Positions 19,867-28,837 of a stretch of DNA of 64,000 nucleotides are shown piece after piece; within the stretch, counting starts at the first letter, position 1, and each line of letters opens with the position of its first letter. Source of the stretch: Streptomyces sp. PCS3-D2 (GTDB lineage Bacteria; Actinomycetota; Actinomycetes; Streptomycetales; Streptomycetaceae); NCBI RefSeq assembly GCF_000612545.2, contig NZ_CP097800.1, positions 1,860,001 to 1,924,000 of the forward strand, written 5' to 3'. Position numbers and translations under genes: made by a program. Under the pieces are notes generated by a model that did no database searches, was not told the DNA's origin, and was given only the letters and a program-made list of their open reading frames with translations.

Positions 19867-21023
19867 TGCACCAGCGCTGTCTCGATGGTCGACCCAGGGC
19901 CCATGGTCATCAGGACGCCGTAGTCGCCGGCCTTGGTGGCCGCTTCCTGAAGCAGTCGTTCATAGGAGAACAGAAACGATCCGCTCGACAGGTTCCCGTA
20001 GTCGCGCAGCACCCCTGTGGTGTGGCGGACGTCGTGCCGGGTCAGGCCGAGGTTCACGCGGACCGCGTCGATGACCTTCTTGCCGCCGGAGTGCACCAGC
20101 CACTGGCTGATGTCGCTGCGGCGCAGTCCGGCGTTGTTCAGCAGCCGGTCGACCACCTGTTCCGCGTGGGCGCCGACGACGTAGGGGACTTGCGGGTCCA
20201 GGTAGAAGCTGAACTTCCCCTGGTCGTCGTCCCAGTCGTAGCGCATCGCGTCGATGGCGTCGGTGATCAGGTGGCTGGCGAAGCCCAGGATCCGCGGTCC
20301 GCCGGGCGAGGCCGGTATGTCGGCCGCGGCGTGGGCGGTGTCAGGGGAGTCGGCGACCAGTACGATCGCTGCGGCGCCGTCGCCGAACAGGCTGTTCACG
20401 ACAGCGGTGCGCATGCTCCCGTCGATCACGTAGGCGGCCGAGCACGCTTCCGCGCAGAGCATGACGGCGACCTTGCCGGGGTTGGCCACGGCCCAGCTCG
20501 AAGTGGCGTTCAGCGCGTTCAGTCCGGCGTTGCAGCCCATGCCGACGACGTCCACCCGGCTGGTCTTCGCTGAGATGCCCATCTCGCGGATGAGGTGGGC
20601 GCTCAGGCCCGGGGTGAGGAAGCCGGTGGTGGTGGTGCAGCACAGGTAGTCGATGTCCTCGATGTCGAGGCCGACGTTCTCCAAGGCGGCGCGCACCGCC
20701 CGGACGCCCATGTCGAGGGCGACCTGCTTGTGCTTGGCGAGGAGTTCGCCCTGGGCCTCGGTGAGCAGGGTGCCGTCCTCGGCCCGCGGAGGCAGGGTGA
20801 GGAAACGGCGCTCGATCGCGCTGTTCAGGAACACCGACCGGACCCTGGGGTCCGTGATCGCGCAAATGTCGAGGAGTTCCCGCTGGCTGTAGGAGGTTTC
20901 GGAGACGGCGGTGGCGACGCCCGTGATCCGGGCCGCGCCGAGGGTCTTCCTTCGGTCGTGCTCCGGTATGTCGAAAACGTCGACGCCGGGAGCGGTCAGG
21001 CTGATGGTCATCGGAATTTCCAT
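19860..21023 (-). CDS. dpgA: DpgA, type III polyketide synthase
   Basis: About 387 residues. DpgA condenses malonyl-CoA units to 3,5-dihydroxyphenylacetyl-CoA. The chalcone-synthase-type triad is visible: Cys in GMGCNAGLNAL, His in WLVHSGGKK, Asn in DYGNLSSGS. The sequence is very close to DpgA of glycopeptide producers through YSQRELLD, RRFLTLPP and TTGFLTPGLS. Start choice is open: a GTG at 21029, ATG at 21023 (GGGG upstream) or ATG at 21011 are all in frame. First gene of the dpgA-B-C run, with hpgT just upstream. Confidence 0.95.
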
Positions 21024-21139
21024 CCCCACATACGAGGCTTGCTGCGGACAAGGGACTGTGGTGCCAGCACGTCGATCGCTTTCCGTCGGACGGTGGGTGA
21101 GGGTTGGATGAGGGTTCGGCTCGCGGTGCGGCGCGCGGC

Positions 21140-22447
21140 TCAGCGCGCCCGCCGGGACTCCTCCCGGATGAAGCGCGCGAGCCGGGCGACTCCTTCGACG
21201 ATTTCTTCGTTGCTCAGGTAGCTGACGGACAGGCGGAGACTGTGGTCGCCGCCGTCTCGGGGATAGAAATAGGACATGGGCGTCCAGATGACTCCGTACT
21301 CCTCCGCCGAACGCACCAGCGCGGCGTTGTCCGCACGGAACGGAACGTCGACGGTCAGGAAGAACCCGCCGCTCGGTTCGTTCCAGCGCACGCCGACGTC
21401 CTCCCTGTCGGAGGCGGCGAAGGCCGAGTCCAACTCCTGGAGGATGGCCCGCATGGCGCTGCCGTAGTAGGCGGATGTCTCGGTATTGAGATCCGAGGTC
21501 CGCCCGTCGGCGGCGAGCAGCATGCCCGCGACCGCGGCCTGGCCCAGCGGGGAGGTGTTCACCGTGATCATGCTCTTGATCTTGGTGATCTCGTCGGCCA
21601 GCAGGCCGGTGTTCCCCTCCTGGTCCACGACGGGCTGGTCGGCGACGGCGAACCCGACCCGGGCGCCTGGGAAGAGAGTCTTGGAGTAGGAGCCCAGGTG
21701 GACGACCCGCTGCGCCCGGTCGAGGGACTTGAGGGTCGGCTCCTGGGGCCCGGGGCTCACGAGGCGGTAGGGGCTGTCCTCCAGGATGAGGATGTCCTCC
21801 CGGGCCGCCAGTGCCACCAGGGCGTGGCGCTCGTCGAGCGACATCGTGTTGCCGGAGGGATTGGCGTGGTCGGGGACCACGTAGAACGCGCGGGGCCGGC
21901 GGCCGCGTGCACGTTCCGCCGCGAGCACTGCTTCGAGGTCGGCGCAGTGGAAGCCGTCGGGGCGTTCCTGGACGGGAGCCGGTTCGAAGCCGAGCACGCG
22001 GGCGGCGCCGGTGATGCCGACGTAGCAGGGGCTGGAGACGAGGAGTACGTCCTCGGGCGCCGAGAGGACCGCGCGCAGGGTGAGGAACATCGCCTCCTGA
22101 CAGCCCACCGTGACCACGATGGCCTCGGGTGCCACGTCGATGTTCTCGTCCTTGCGCAGCGAGTCGGCGATCAGCTCGCGGATCCGGCCGCTGGTCGGTC
22201 CGTACTGGAAGAGCGCGTCGCGGATATCGGCGGCCGAAGCGCCGTTCTCCTCGAGGTGGCTCAGGTACTTGCGAATGTGCGAGAAGATCTGCTCGGTGTG
22301 GAAAAATCCGTCGTAGGGACGGCCCGGCGCAAATGAGACCGCCTCGGGATAGCGGTGGGTAATCCCATTGAGGAAATTCATGGTGTCGAGCACCGGGTCA
22401 GAGACGCTGGCGTGCAGCTCCTCCTTCTTCAGCCGGGTCGCGGCCAT
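21140..22447 (-). CDS. hpgT: Aryl-glycine aminotransferase (HpgT/DpgT)
   Basis: 435-residue class I/II PLP aminotransferase. The PLP lysine lies in GSYSKTLFPGARVGF; NPSGNT and the late RLSVSYL Arg region fit the fold. Homologues transaminate 4-hydroxy- and 3,5-dihydroxyphenylglyoxylate to Hpg or Dpg. With dpgABC next door and no Hpg-pathway synthase or oxidase in the window, its product here is most likely (S)-3,5-dihydroxyphenylglycine. The ATG at 22447 is preceded by GGGAGG. It probably starts the transcript that continues into dpgA-B-C. Confidence 0.93.
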   Translation of the reverse strand: MAATRLKKEELHASVSDPVLDTMNFLNGITHRYPEAVSFAPGRPYDGFFHTEQIFSHIRKYLSHLEENGASAADIRDALFQYGPTSGRIRELIADSLRKDENIDVAPEAIVVTVGCQEAMFLTLRAVLSAPEDVLLVSSPCYVGITGAARVLGFEPAPVQERPDGFHCADLEAVLAAERARGRRPRAFYVVPDHANPSGNTMSLDERHALVALAAREDILILEDSPYRLVSPGPQEPTLKSLDRAQRVVHLGSYSKTLFPGARVGFAVADQPVVDQEGNTGLLADEITKIKSMITVNTSPLGQAAVAGMLLAADGRTSDLNTETSAYYGSAMRAILQELDSAFAASDREDVGVRWNEPSGGFFLTVDVPFRADNAALVRSAEEYGVIWTPMSYFYPRDGGDHSLRLSVSYLSNEEIVEGVARLARFIREESRRAR

Positions 22448-22535
22448 GGGAGTGCCTCCCGGGAGGTGGACGACCGGTCCGGTCGTCCACCTCAGTAGTG
22501 GGGAATGGGTGTGGTGACGCGACTACGCGAGTCGA

Positions 22536-24119
22536 CTACCAGCGCCATTCCTGCTGGCGGTAGAGGTGACCGGCCTTGATGTCCCGGTCCTTGCACCAGG
22601 TCATGAATTCTTCGATCTGCTTGATCTGGTACGTGTCCTCGGTGTAAGTCGTCGCCATCACGTGTCCCAGCCAGGGCTCTTCACCCATCGCGTACACGTA
22701 CGCCTCGTGCGCACCGAGTTCCGTCATGATCGCCGCAGCCTGCTCCGCGTTCGACCCCGACAGCTTCCGCGAATTGCTCAGCTTCTTCGACACCGGGATC
22801 GTCAGCAGCGCCTGGTACAGCCACGTCAGCGGCGCACCATCACACTCCATTCCCAGGAACGCGATGTCAGCCGTCCCCAGATGACCCTTGATCCGCCGGT
22901 ACAGCATCGGGTCGATACCCGAGGAATCCGCACCGACGAACACCTTCTTGCCCGCGAGCTCCACCCAGAAAGTGGACTTCGCCCGGATGTCCAGGTCACA
23001 GTGCTCACCGAGGAACGGCGTCGCCGTGACCTTCCCGCCCGGGAACTCCACCTCGTCGAAATCGTCGACCTCGACGACCGGGAAACCCTGCTGCCGCAGC
23101 ATCAGGGCCATCGACGGGTCCGCCAGGTTCCCGCGCGAAGAACGCGGCACCACGATCGCACCGACCCGACCGCGCAGCTGCAGCAGCGTCTCGAGCACGA
23201 TGTGGTCCTGATGCCCGTGCGTGATCAGCACCAGATCGATGAAATCAGGAAGATCATCCAGCGTGTACCGGTCACCGGCGGAACTGTCCGCACTGATGAA
23301 CGGGTCCGTCACGATCGCCGCCTCGGGCGTCTGCATCACCAGACACGCGTGCCCGAAGTACCGGATCCGCCCGCCCCCATCGATGTGCCGGTCCGGCGCA
23401 CCGCTGGGACGGTCCGTCAGCAGCCCCGACAACTGCTTGGCCTGCGCATCGTCCAGCTCCAGCGCCTCCCGCAGATGCGACAGCGTCGCCGGACTCACCC
23501 GCGCCTTGAACAGCTCCTCCAGACCCGCGTGACGGAACGGCACCGCCAGCTCCAGGACATCCGGCGACGGCAGCCGCGGCGTACTCAGAATGAACGGACG
23601 CTCATACCCCGGCTCCAGCGACAGCTGCACCGACTGCCGCGCCTCGGAATACACACTGCTCTTGTAGACCAGCGGCTCCATGAACCGCATCTGCGCCTGG
23701 TTGTCCGTGTCGTACGCCAGCTCCACCAGACCGTTCAGCTCCGCCGGCATCTTCGGATACAACGGCGTCAGGTCGAACCCCGTCGCGTTCGCCCGCAGGA
23801 TCTCCTGACCCGCGGCGATCGCCTCCGCGAACCGCAGCATGTCCACCCGGTCCCGCTTGATCCCCTCCAGAAGATCACGCACCTCATCGGCACGCTCCTC
23901 CGGAATGTTGATGAAATACCCACCCCGCAGCTCAGGATTGTTACTCGCCGCGACATGCACCTTCGGGGACTGCAGATACGACTCCAGCATCGGCACCTGC
24001 AAAAACGCCAGATTCATCGCCGCCTGCACCGGCGCCAGCGTATGCGGCCACGCGAAGAACCGGTCAACCAACGGCTCCACAATGGCCTTCGAACGCAGAA
24101 ACAACGGCTCCTCAGCCAT
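22536..24119 (-). CDS. CmlA-like diiron beta-hydroxylase
   Basis: 527 residues, close to CmlA (532) of chloramphenicol biosynthesis, a diiron enzyme with a metallo-beta-lactamase fold that hydroxylates the beta-carbon of an amino acid held on an NRPS carrier domain. An N-terminal helical docking domain (about 1-245) is followed by the lactamase-like domain with the metal motif THGHQDH (about residue 295) and later FLGEHCD and GADSSGID. Homologues act in several peptide pathways that use beta-hydroxylated residues. Which residue is the target here is not evident. It is 88 bp upstream of hpgT on the same strand. Confidence 0.9.
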   Translation of the reverse strand: MAEEPLFLRSKAIVEPLVDRFFAWPHTLAPVQAAMNLAFLQVPMLESYLQSPKVHVAASNNPELRGGYFINIPEERADEVRDLLEGIKRDRVDMLRFAEAIAAGQEILRANATGFDLTPLYPKMPAELNGLVELAYDTDNQAQMRFMEPLVYKSSVYSEARQSVQLSLEPGYERPFILSTPRLPSPDVLELAVPFRHAGLEELFKARVSPATLSHLREALELDDAQAKQLSGLLTDRPSGAPDRHIDGGGRIRYFGHACLVMQTPEAAIVTDPFISADSSAGDRYTLDDLPDFIDLVLITHGHQDHIVLETLLQLRGRVGAIVVPRSSRGNLADPSMALMLRQQGFPVVEVDDFDEVEFPGGKVTATPFLGEHCDLDIRAKSTFWVELAGKKVFVGADSSGIDPMLYRRIKGHLGTADIAFLGMECDGAPLTWLYQALLTIPVSKKLSNSRKLSGSNAEQAAAIMTELGAHEAYVYAMGEEPWLGHVMATTYTEDTYQIKQIEEFMTWCKDRDIKAGHLYRQQEWRW

Positions 24120-24498
24120 CTGCTCCCCACCTCTCTTCGAGATCCAACGTCACATATCGCCCCGGGAGTGCGAATGCCAACTCACCGCTGGCGGAACGCT
24201 GGACCACGGAGACGACAAAGGAAGTGCAGAGGTTGGACGGTCTCGCACACCTCACTCCACAGCGCACCCAAGCGCTCAGTCAGCACTATGACGCGGGTTG
24301 ACGCATTCGATCAATAGTGTCCGGCAGCCCGTGAACTGAACACCCCGGAGTGACTTCTTTAGGTCGGGCGCCGCTCAACTGCGGCAGCGCATCAGTTGAA
24401 CACAGAAGGGGCTGCCGGTATGCACTGACTTCACGTAAAAATCACTCGAAAAGTCGGACGGCTCTCGCCGCTTCATCCAGAAATGAGGTATCGCCTCG
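24120..24498. promoter_or_regulatory. Divergent promoter region, CmlA-like gene and dpgD
   Basis: 379 bp between divergent starts with no convincing gene. It should contain the promoter of the leftward CmlA-like/hpgT/dpgABC unit and that of dpgD. GAGAGGTGGGGAG just before the CmlA-like ATG is its ribosome site. No clear operator was found. Confidence 0.4.
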
Positions 24499-25305
24499 GT
24501 GACTGGCACAGAAGAGTCCGGCGTGCGCTACGAGAAGAAGGGTCACATCGCCTACGTCACACTCGATCGGCCCGCAGTGCTCAACGCGATGAATCTGCGC
24601 ATGCACGAGGAACTGGCCCGGGTCTGGGACGACGTCGAGGCGGACGACGACGTACGGGTCGCCGTACTGACCGGCGCCGGCGACCGGTCCTTCTCCGTCG
24701 GACAGGACCTGCGCGAACGCTCCCGTCTCGACGGGCAGGGAGTCCCTCCGTCGACGTTCGGCAGTCGCGGTCAGCCGGGGTGGCCGCGACTGACCGAGCG
24801 GTTCGGCCTGTCCAAACCGGTTGTCGCCCGGGTGAACGGCTATGCCCTCGGCGGGGGCTTCGAACTCGCCCTCGCCTGTGACCTCATCATCGCCTCCGAC
24901 CAGTCGGTCTTCGCACTGCCCGAGGCGACCCTGGGACTGGTGCCCGGTGCCGGAGGGGCCTTCAGACTCGCACGACAGATACCTCTGAAGATCGCCATGG
25001 GCTATCTGCTGACCGGCCGCCGGATGAGTGCAGACGTGGCGCTGCGCCTGGGGCTGGTCAATGAGGTCGTGCCTGCCGAGGAGTTGGATGACGCGGTCAC
25101 CGCATGGACCGATGCGCTGCTCTGCAGCGCTCCCCTGGCCGTGCGTGCCATCAAGGAGGCCGTGATGCGCTCTGTCGACATGCCCCTGGAGGAAGCGTTC
25201 GTCACCCCCTTCCCTTGGGAGCAGCAGCGAAGGCACAGCGCGGATGCCGTCGAGGGCCCGCGCGCCTTCGCGGAGGGGCGTGAACCCGTGTGGCGGGGGC
25301 GCTGA
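24499..25305 (+). CDS. dpgD: DpgD, enoyl-CoA hydratase of the Dpg pathway
   Basis: 268-residue crotonase-fold protein. DpgD helps DpgA and DpgB to dehydrate and aromatise the tetraketide to 3,5-dihydroxyphenylacetyl-CoA. Hallmarks: GQDLRERSR, the oxyanion-hole segment [15 protein letters not shown], and [14 protein letters not shown] with the conserved Glu. GTG start with GAGG upstream. In most known clusters dpgD lies in line behind dpgC; here it is alone on the opposite strand. A generic enoyl-CoA hydratase is the alternative, but the position favours DpgD. Confidence 0.85.
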   Translation: MTGTEESGVRYEKKGHIAYVTLDRPAVLNAMNLRMHEELARVWDDVEADDDVRVAVLTGAGDRSFSVGQDLRERSRLDGQGVPPSTFGSRGQPGWPRLTERFGLSKPVVARVNGYALGGGFELALACDLIIASDQSVFALPEATLGLVPGAGGAFRLARQIPLKIAMGYLLTGRRMSADVALRLGLVNEVVPAEELDDAVTAWTDALLCSAPLAVRAIKEAVMRSVDMPLEEAFVTPFPWEQQRRHSADAVEGPRAFAEGREPVWRGR

Positions 25306-25556
25306 CGGCAGGTACCCGACACCTCACGCGCTGACCCCGCCGCGGGACGGCCCCACGGGCCACGGGTTCCCCTCAGGAGCGCTGTGGGACCGCCGCGGCG
25401 ACGGGCAGCCTCCGGCAGCTCGTCCGCCCGGCCCTCCAGTTCGGCATGGCGGTGTCCATGGTGACCTCGGCCCGCTCGGGAGGCTGAGGTCGCCGCCCTC
25501 GCGGAGGTCGGTCACCTTCTGACCAGCGTGACCGTCTCCGCCGACTCGCGGACGCG

Positions 25557-25980
25557 ATGGCACTCAGCCGCACCACCCTGAGCGCCGCCTCGGCCGTCGC
25601 GACGCTAAATGCCGTCGACACCCCCTCGAAGGTCCTGCACCTCACCTACTGGGAGGTGGACGACGAGGAAGCCGCGCATCTCGCCGACCTCGTAGCGGGA
25701 ACGGGGATCGACGTTCAGCTCAGCCCCGTGCTCCTCTCCGAAAGCGCCCTGCGCCGGGACAGCCGATCGGTCCAGCACTCGCTGATCCAGAGAGCGCGCG
25801 ACACGGACTCGACCAGTACTTCCGCCTGTCCAACGGATACCGCTCCTACCTCGACGACCTGCGGCAGCTGCAGCTGTCCAAGGAGGAGAGCAACCCTTGC
25901 CGGTCGGCCACCCCCTACATGTCGGCTGACGGCGAGGTGCGGCCCTGCCCCTACAGAGCATCGAGGTCAGTGTCCATGCC
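25557..25980 (+). pseudogene. Remnant of a radical-SAM/SPASM-type protein
   Basis: Two consecutive frames read like parts of one protein. The first (from 25557) has VLHLTYWEVDDEEAAHLADL and the second (from about 25805) has GLDQYFRLSNGYRSYLDDL, then NPCRSATPYMSADGEVRPCPY. The C-x6-Y-x4-G-x-V-x-P-C-P pattern is that of a SPASM domain. No N-terminal CxxxCxxC radical-SAM motif was found, so the front is missing and a frameshift joins the halves. The rest of 25306-26265 holds nothing else I can support. Confidence 0.4.
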
Positions 25981-26305
25981 CCACGTACCGAGATCCGAGC
26001 CTTCCTCGACGCGCCGACCACGGCTCGCATTGTACCCGACTGCGCCGCCATCTGCCGCCCTGCGTCCCGCGACTGCGCGGCAGCCTGACCTTGGGGGTCC
26101 ACGGGCAACGTGTGGATCACCCAGCCCTCCAGGGGCGTCGTCATGATCCCTTGGAAGCGTGGGCGAGAAGGGTACTCGCGGTGCCATCACACCTTGCCAC
26201 CGCCAGACGGCGGCGTCCTCATTCAGCCCGATGACGGGGGCAAACAGGCGGGGCATTGGACCTTAGAGGGCGTTTGATCTAGGCAGATTGCCGCTTATGC
26301 CCTAG

Positions 26306-27747
26306 TAGGGCTTGGTCAGGTTCAGTCTTTGGTGGCGTGTCCAGTTGAGTGGCTGTGTCGTTGATCGGGTGTGACGCCTGAGGACTTGGCCGCGGTGCGG
26401 TGTGATCTGGAGGATTTCGCGGCGGAGGTTTTCGAGCCGTTCGCGCGGAATGATCAGCGTCGGTGGGGGCGGGTCTACCTGCGTGGGCTGCTGACCGACG
26501 GGCAGCGCAAGTCGGTCGAGCCGATGGCCGCCCGGCTGGGCGAGGACGGGAACCGTCAGGCCCTGGCCCACTTCATCACCACCAGTCCGTGGGATCCGGC
26601 GCATGTGCGGGCCCGGCTGGCCTGGAGGATGGAAAGGGCGATCCGGCCCACCGTGCTGGTCTTCGACGACACCGGGTTCCTCAAGGACGGCAATGCCTCG
26701 GCGTGTGTGTCGCGGCAGTACACCGGCACCGCGGGCAAGGTCACCAACTGCCAGGTGGGCGTCTCCCTGCACATGGCTTCGGATCATGCCTCGGCGGCGG
26801 TCGACTGGCGGCTGTTCCTGCCCGAGACCTGGGCGCCCGGGTCGGTGAAGGCGGATCCGGACAAGGTCGCCCGCCGCACCGCCTGCGGTATCCCCGACGA
26901 CATCGGGCATGTGGAGAAATGGCAGCTGGCCCTGGACATGCTGGATGAGACCCGCTCGTGGGGCATCGAGGTGCCGCTGGCCATTGCGGACGCCGGATAC
27001 GGCGACGCCGCGGCCTTCCGGCACGGCCTGCAGGCCCGCGGCCTCAACTACGTCGTGGGCATCTCCACCACCCTCTCGGCCCAGCCCGGCCCCGCGGTGC
27101 CGGTCGCCGAGCCGTACTCCGGGACCGGGCGCCCGCCGGTGGCGAAGTACCCCGACAAGCCGCAGTCGGTGAAACAGCTGGTCATCGCGGCCGGCCGGAA
27201 GGCGGCGAAGCCGGTGCAGTGGCGTGAGGGATCCCGGCCCGGCACGGGCCGCAGCGGCTTCAAGCGGATGTACTCGCGGTTCGTGGCCTTGCGGATCCGG
27301 CCTGCCGGACGCGAGGTCCGCCAGACTGTTGACGGACCGGAACTGCCGGAGTGCTGGCTCCTGGCCGAGTGGCCAGCAGGCCAGGCCGAGCCGGTCCAGT
27401 TCTGGCTCTCCGACCTGCCCGCCGACACCCCGCTGACCACCCTGGTCCGCCTGGCCAAGCTCCGCTGGCGCATCGAACACGACTACCGCGAGATGAAGCA
27501 GGCCCTGGGCCTGGCCCACTTCGAGGGCCGCACCTGGAACGGCTGGCACCACCACGTCACCCTCGTCTCCGTCGCGCACGCCTTCTGCACCCTGCAACGA
27601 CTGGCCAGAGCCCCAAAAGACACGGCGCTGGCCTGACCCTCTACCGGATCATCCGCGAGCTACAAACCCTTCTCGCGACATGGAACGGCGCCTGCCCCAC
27701 CTGTCACCGCGACATACCCACCCCAATACGGACCTGACCAAGCACTA
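26306..27747 (+). mobile_element. IS701-family element, nested
   Basis: 1,442 bp. Inverted ends TAGGGCTTGGTCAGGT (left) and TAGTGCTTGGTCAGGT (right, reverse complement) agree at 15 of 16 positions. The target duplication CTAG lies at 26302-26305 and 27748-27751, matching the YTAR target of the IS701 family. It sits just behind the end of the IS5-type transposase gene inside the older element. Confidence 0.9.
26371..27636 (+). CDS. IS701-family transposase, C-terminus shifted
   Basis: 421 residues of a DDE transposase. The acidic residues lie in VFDDTGFLKDG, IADAGYGD and KLRWRIEHDYREMK (Glu). The frame closes at 27636, but the expected C-terminal tail with a CPTC pair (LTLYRIIRELQTLLATWNGA, then CPTCHRDIPTP) is in another frame up to 27737. 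A one-base shift near 27610-27640 has therefore cut about 35 residues. It is probably impaired, unless the tail is dispensable or reached by frameshifting. Confidence 0.88.
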   Translation: MTPEDLAAVRCDLEDFAAEVFEPFARNDQRRWGRVYLRGLLTDGQRKSVEPMAARLGEDGNRQALAHFITTSPWDPAHVRARLAWRMERAIRPTVLVFDDTGFLKDGNASACVSRQYTGTAGKVTNCQVGVSLHMASDHASAAVDWRLFLPETWAPGSVKADPDKVARRTACGIPDDIGHVEKWQLALDMLDETRSWGIEVPLAIADAGYGDAAAFRHGLQARGLNYVVGISTTLSAQPGPAVPVAEPYSGTGRPPVAKYPDKPQSVKQLVIAAGRKAAKPVQWREGSRPGTGRSGFKRMYSRFVALRIRPAGREVRQTVDGPELPECWLLAEWPAGQAEPVQFWLSDLPADTPLTTLVRLAKLRWRIEHDYREMKQALGLAHFEGRTWNGWHHHVTLVSVAHAFCTLQRLARAPKDTALA

Positions 27748-28614
27748 CTAGTAGGTTCCTCGCCAGGTTGGTGTGGTCTCGTCCGTTATGCGTTTGGCGC
27801 GGTTGTCGATCGAGGCGATGTGAATCATGGCTTCGGAGCTGGCGGTGAGAGTCTCGTAGTCGCGGGCGAGGCGGCGGTGCATCATGATCCAGCCGATACT
27901 CCGCTCTACTACCCAGCGCCTTTTCAAGACCTGAAAGCCGCGGGTTTCAGGGTTCCTGTTGACGACTTCGACATCGATTCCGAGGGTGGCCCCGTGCTCG
28001 ACCACGGATTTCTTGAAGCCGGTGTCGACCCAGCTCTTCGCGATGGTCGGGTAGGCCGCTTTCGCCTGTTCGAGGAGGCGTATTCCCATGGCATTCTCGG
28101 AGAGGCCGGCGCCGGCGACGGTCACGGCGAGGATGAGGCCGATGGTGTCGGTGAGGATGCCGCGCTTCCTGCCCACGATCTTCTTCGCGGCGTCGGTTCC
28201 CTGGCTGGTCAGGGGCACATTGATGGAGGTTTTGACGCTCTGGGTGTCGATGACGGAGGCGGTCGGCTCGGGCTTTCGGCCTTCCTTGACGCGGGCCAGT
28301 CCGGTCAGGTCGTAGTTGATCTGGGCGAAGATTCCCTCGTCGCGCCAGGCCGCGTAGTAGGCGTAGACGGTGCCGTGGCTGTAGTAGGCGTAGACGGTGC
28401 CGTGGCTGGGGAAGTCGTGCGGAAGGTATTTCCAGGGGATTCCCGTGCGGTTGATGTAGAGGAGCGCGTTGAACACATCGCGTAACTCAACCTTGGCCGG
28501 CTGGCCCGTGGGTCTGCGTTCGAGCCGGGCATTCCGCCAGGCCGTCAACGTCGGCTCGATCAGGGCCCACCGGGCGTCGGACAGGTCGCTGGGGTACGGC
28601 TTGCGCTCGCTCAC
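27748..28614 (-). CDS. IS5-family transposase with a 9-residue internal duplication
   Basis: 288 residues from the GTG at 28614 (an in-frame ATG at 28662 would add 16). Insertion-element domain RWALIEPTL...GIPWKYLP is followed by a DDE domain with VIDTQSVKT, SWVDTGFKKS and RRWVVERSIGWI. The segment SHGTVYAYY occurs twice in a row, from a 27-bp tandem duplication at 28354-28407. Family members have one copy in this region, so activity is doubtful. The stop codon overlaps the CTAG where the IS701-type element entered. Confidence 0.85.
   Translation of the reverse strand: MSERKPYPSDLSDARWALIEPTLTAWRNARLERRPTGQPAKVELRDVFNALLYINRTGIPWKYLPHDFPSHGTVYAYYSHGTVYAYYAAWRDEGIFAQINYDLTGLARVKEGRKPEPTASVIDTQSVKTSINVPLTSQGTDAAKKIVGRKRGILTDTIGLILAVTVAGAGLSENAMGIRLLEQAKAAYPTIAKSWVDTGFKKSVVEHGATLGIDVEVVNRNPETRGFQVLKRRWVVERSIGWIMMHRRLARDYETLTASSEAMIHIASIDNRAKRITDETTPTWRGTY
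28354..28407 (-). repeat. 27-bp tandem duplication inside a transposase gene
   Basis: Two exact head-to-tail 27-bp units, 28354-28380 and 28381-28407, in frame, each coding for nine residues around TVYAYY. Confidence 0.95.
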
Positions 28615-28837
28615 GGCACAGCGTGAGCATGGACATGCCGGAAGATGTCGTTCCGCTGGCAACTGGGAGGTTCTGCGGTATCTCTACGCCAGACGGGTTT
28701 CCGGGCAAAGAAGCGGATGAGACGGGCAGGAGGGTTCTCGGTCTGCCGGGTGACATTCCTCCTCTACAGGCTGAACCGCATCAAAGCAGGGCAGTCGCAT
28801 AAGCGGCATAATGCCCTTGACCTGGGTAAACGCCCTC

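Larger units (their letters stand above)
26266..28837. mobile_element. IS5-family element, split by an IS701-family insertion
   Basis: Terminal inverted repeats GAGGGCGTTT (26266) and AAACGCCCTC (ending 28837), with further matching bases inwards (CCGCTTATGC on both sides), flanked by TA at 26264-26265 and 28838-28839. Without the 1,446 bp added by the nested element, the length is about 1,126 bp, normal for the family. The right-hand TA is part of the stop codon of the neighbouring minus-strand gene. Confidence 0.85.

Noticed and set aside
22566-24317. 583-codon open frame on the plus strand
   Set aside because: Antisense to the CmlA-like gene; Arg/His-rich with no domain.
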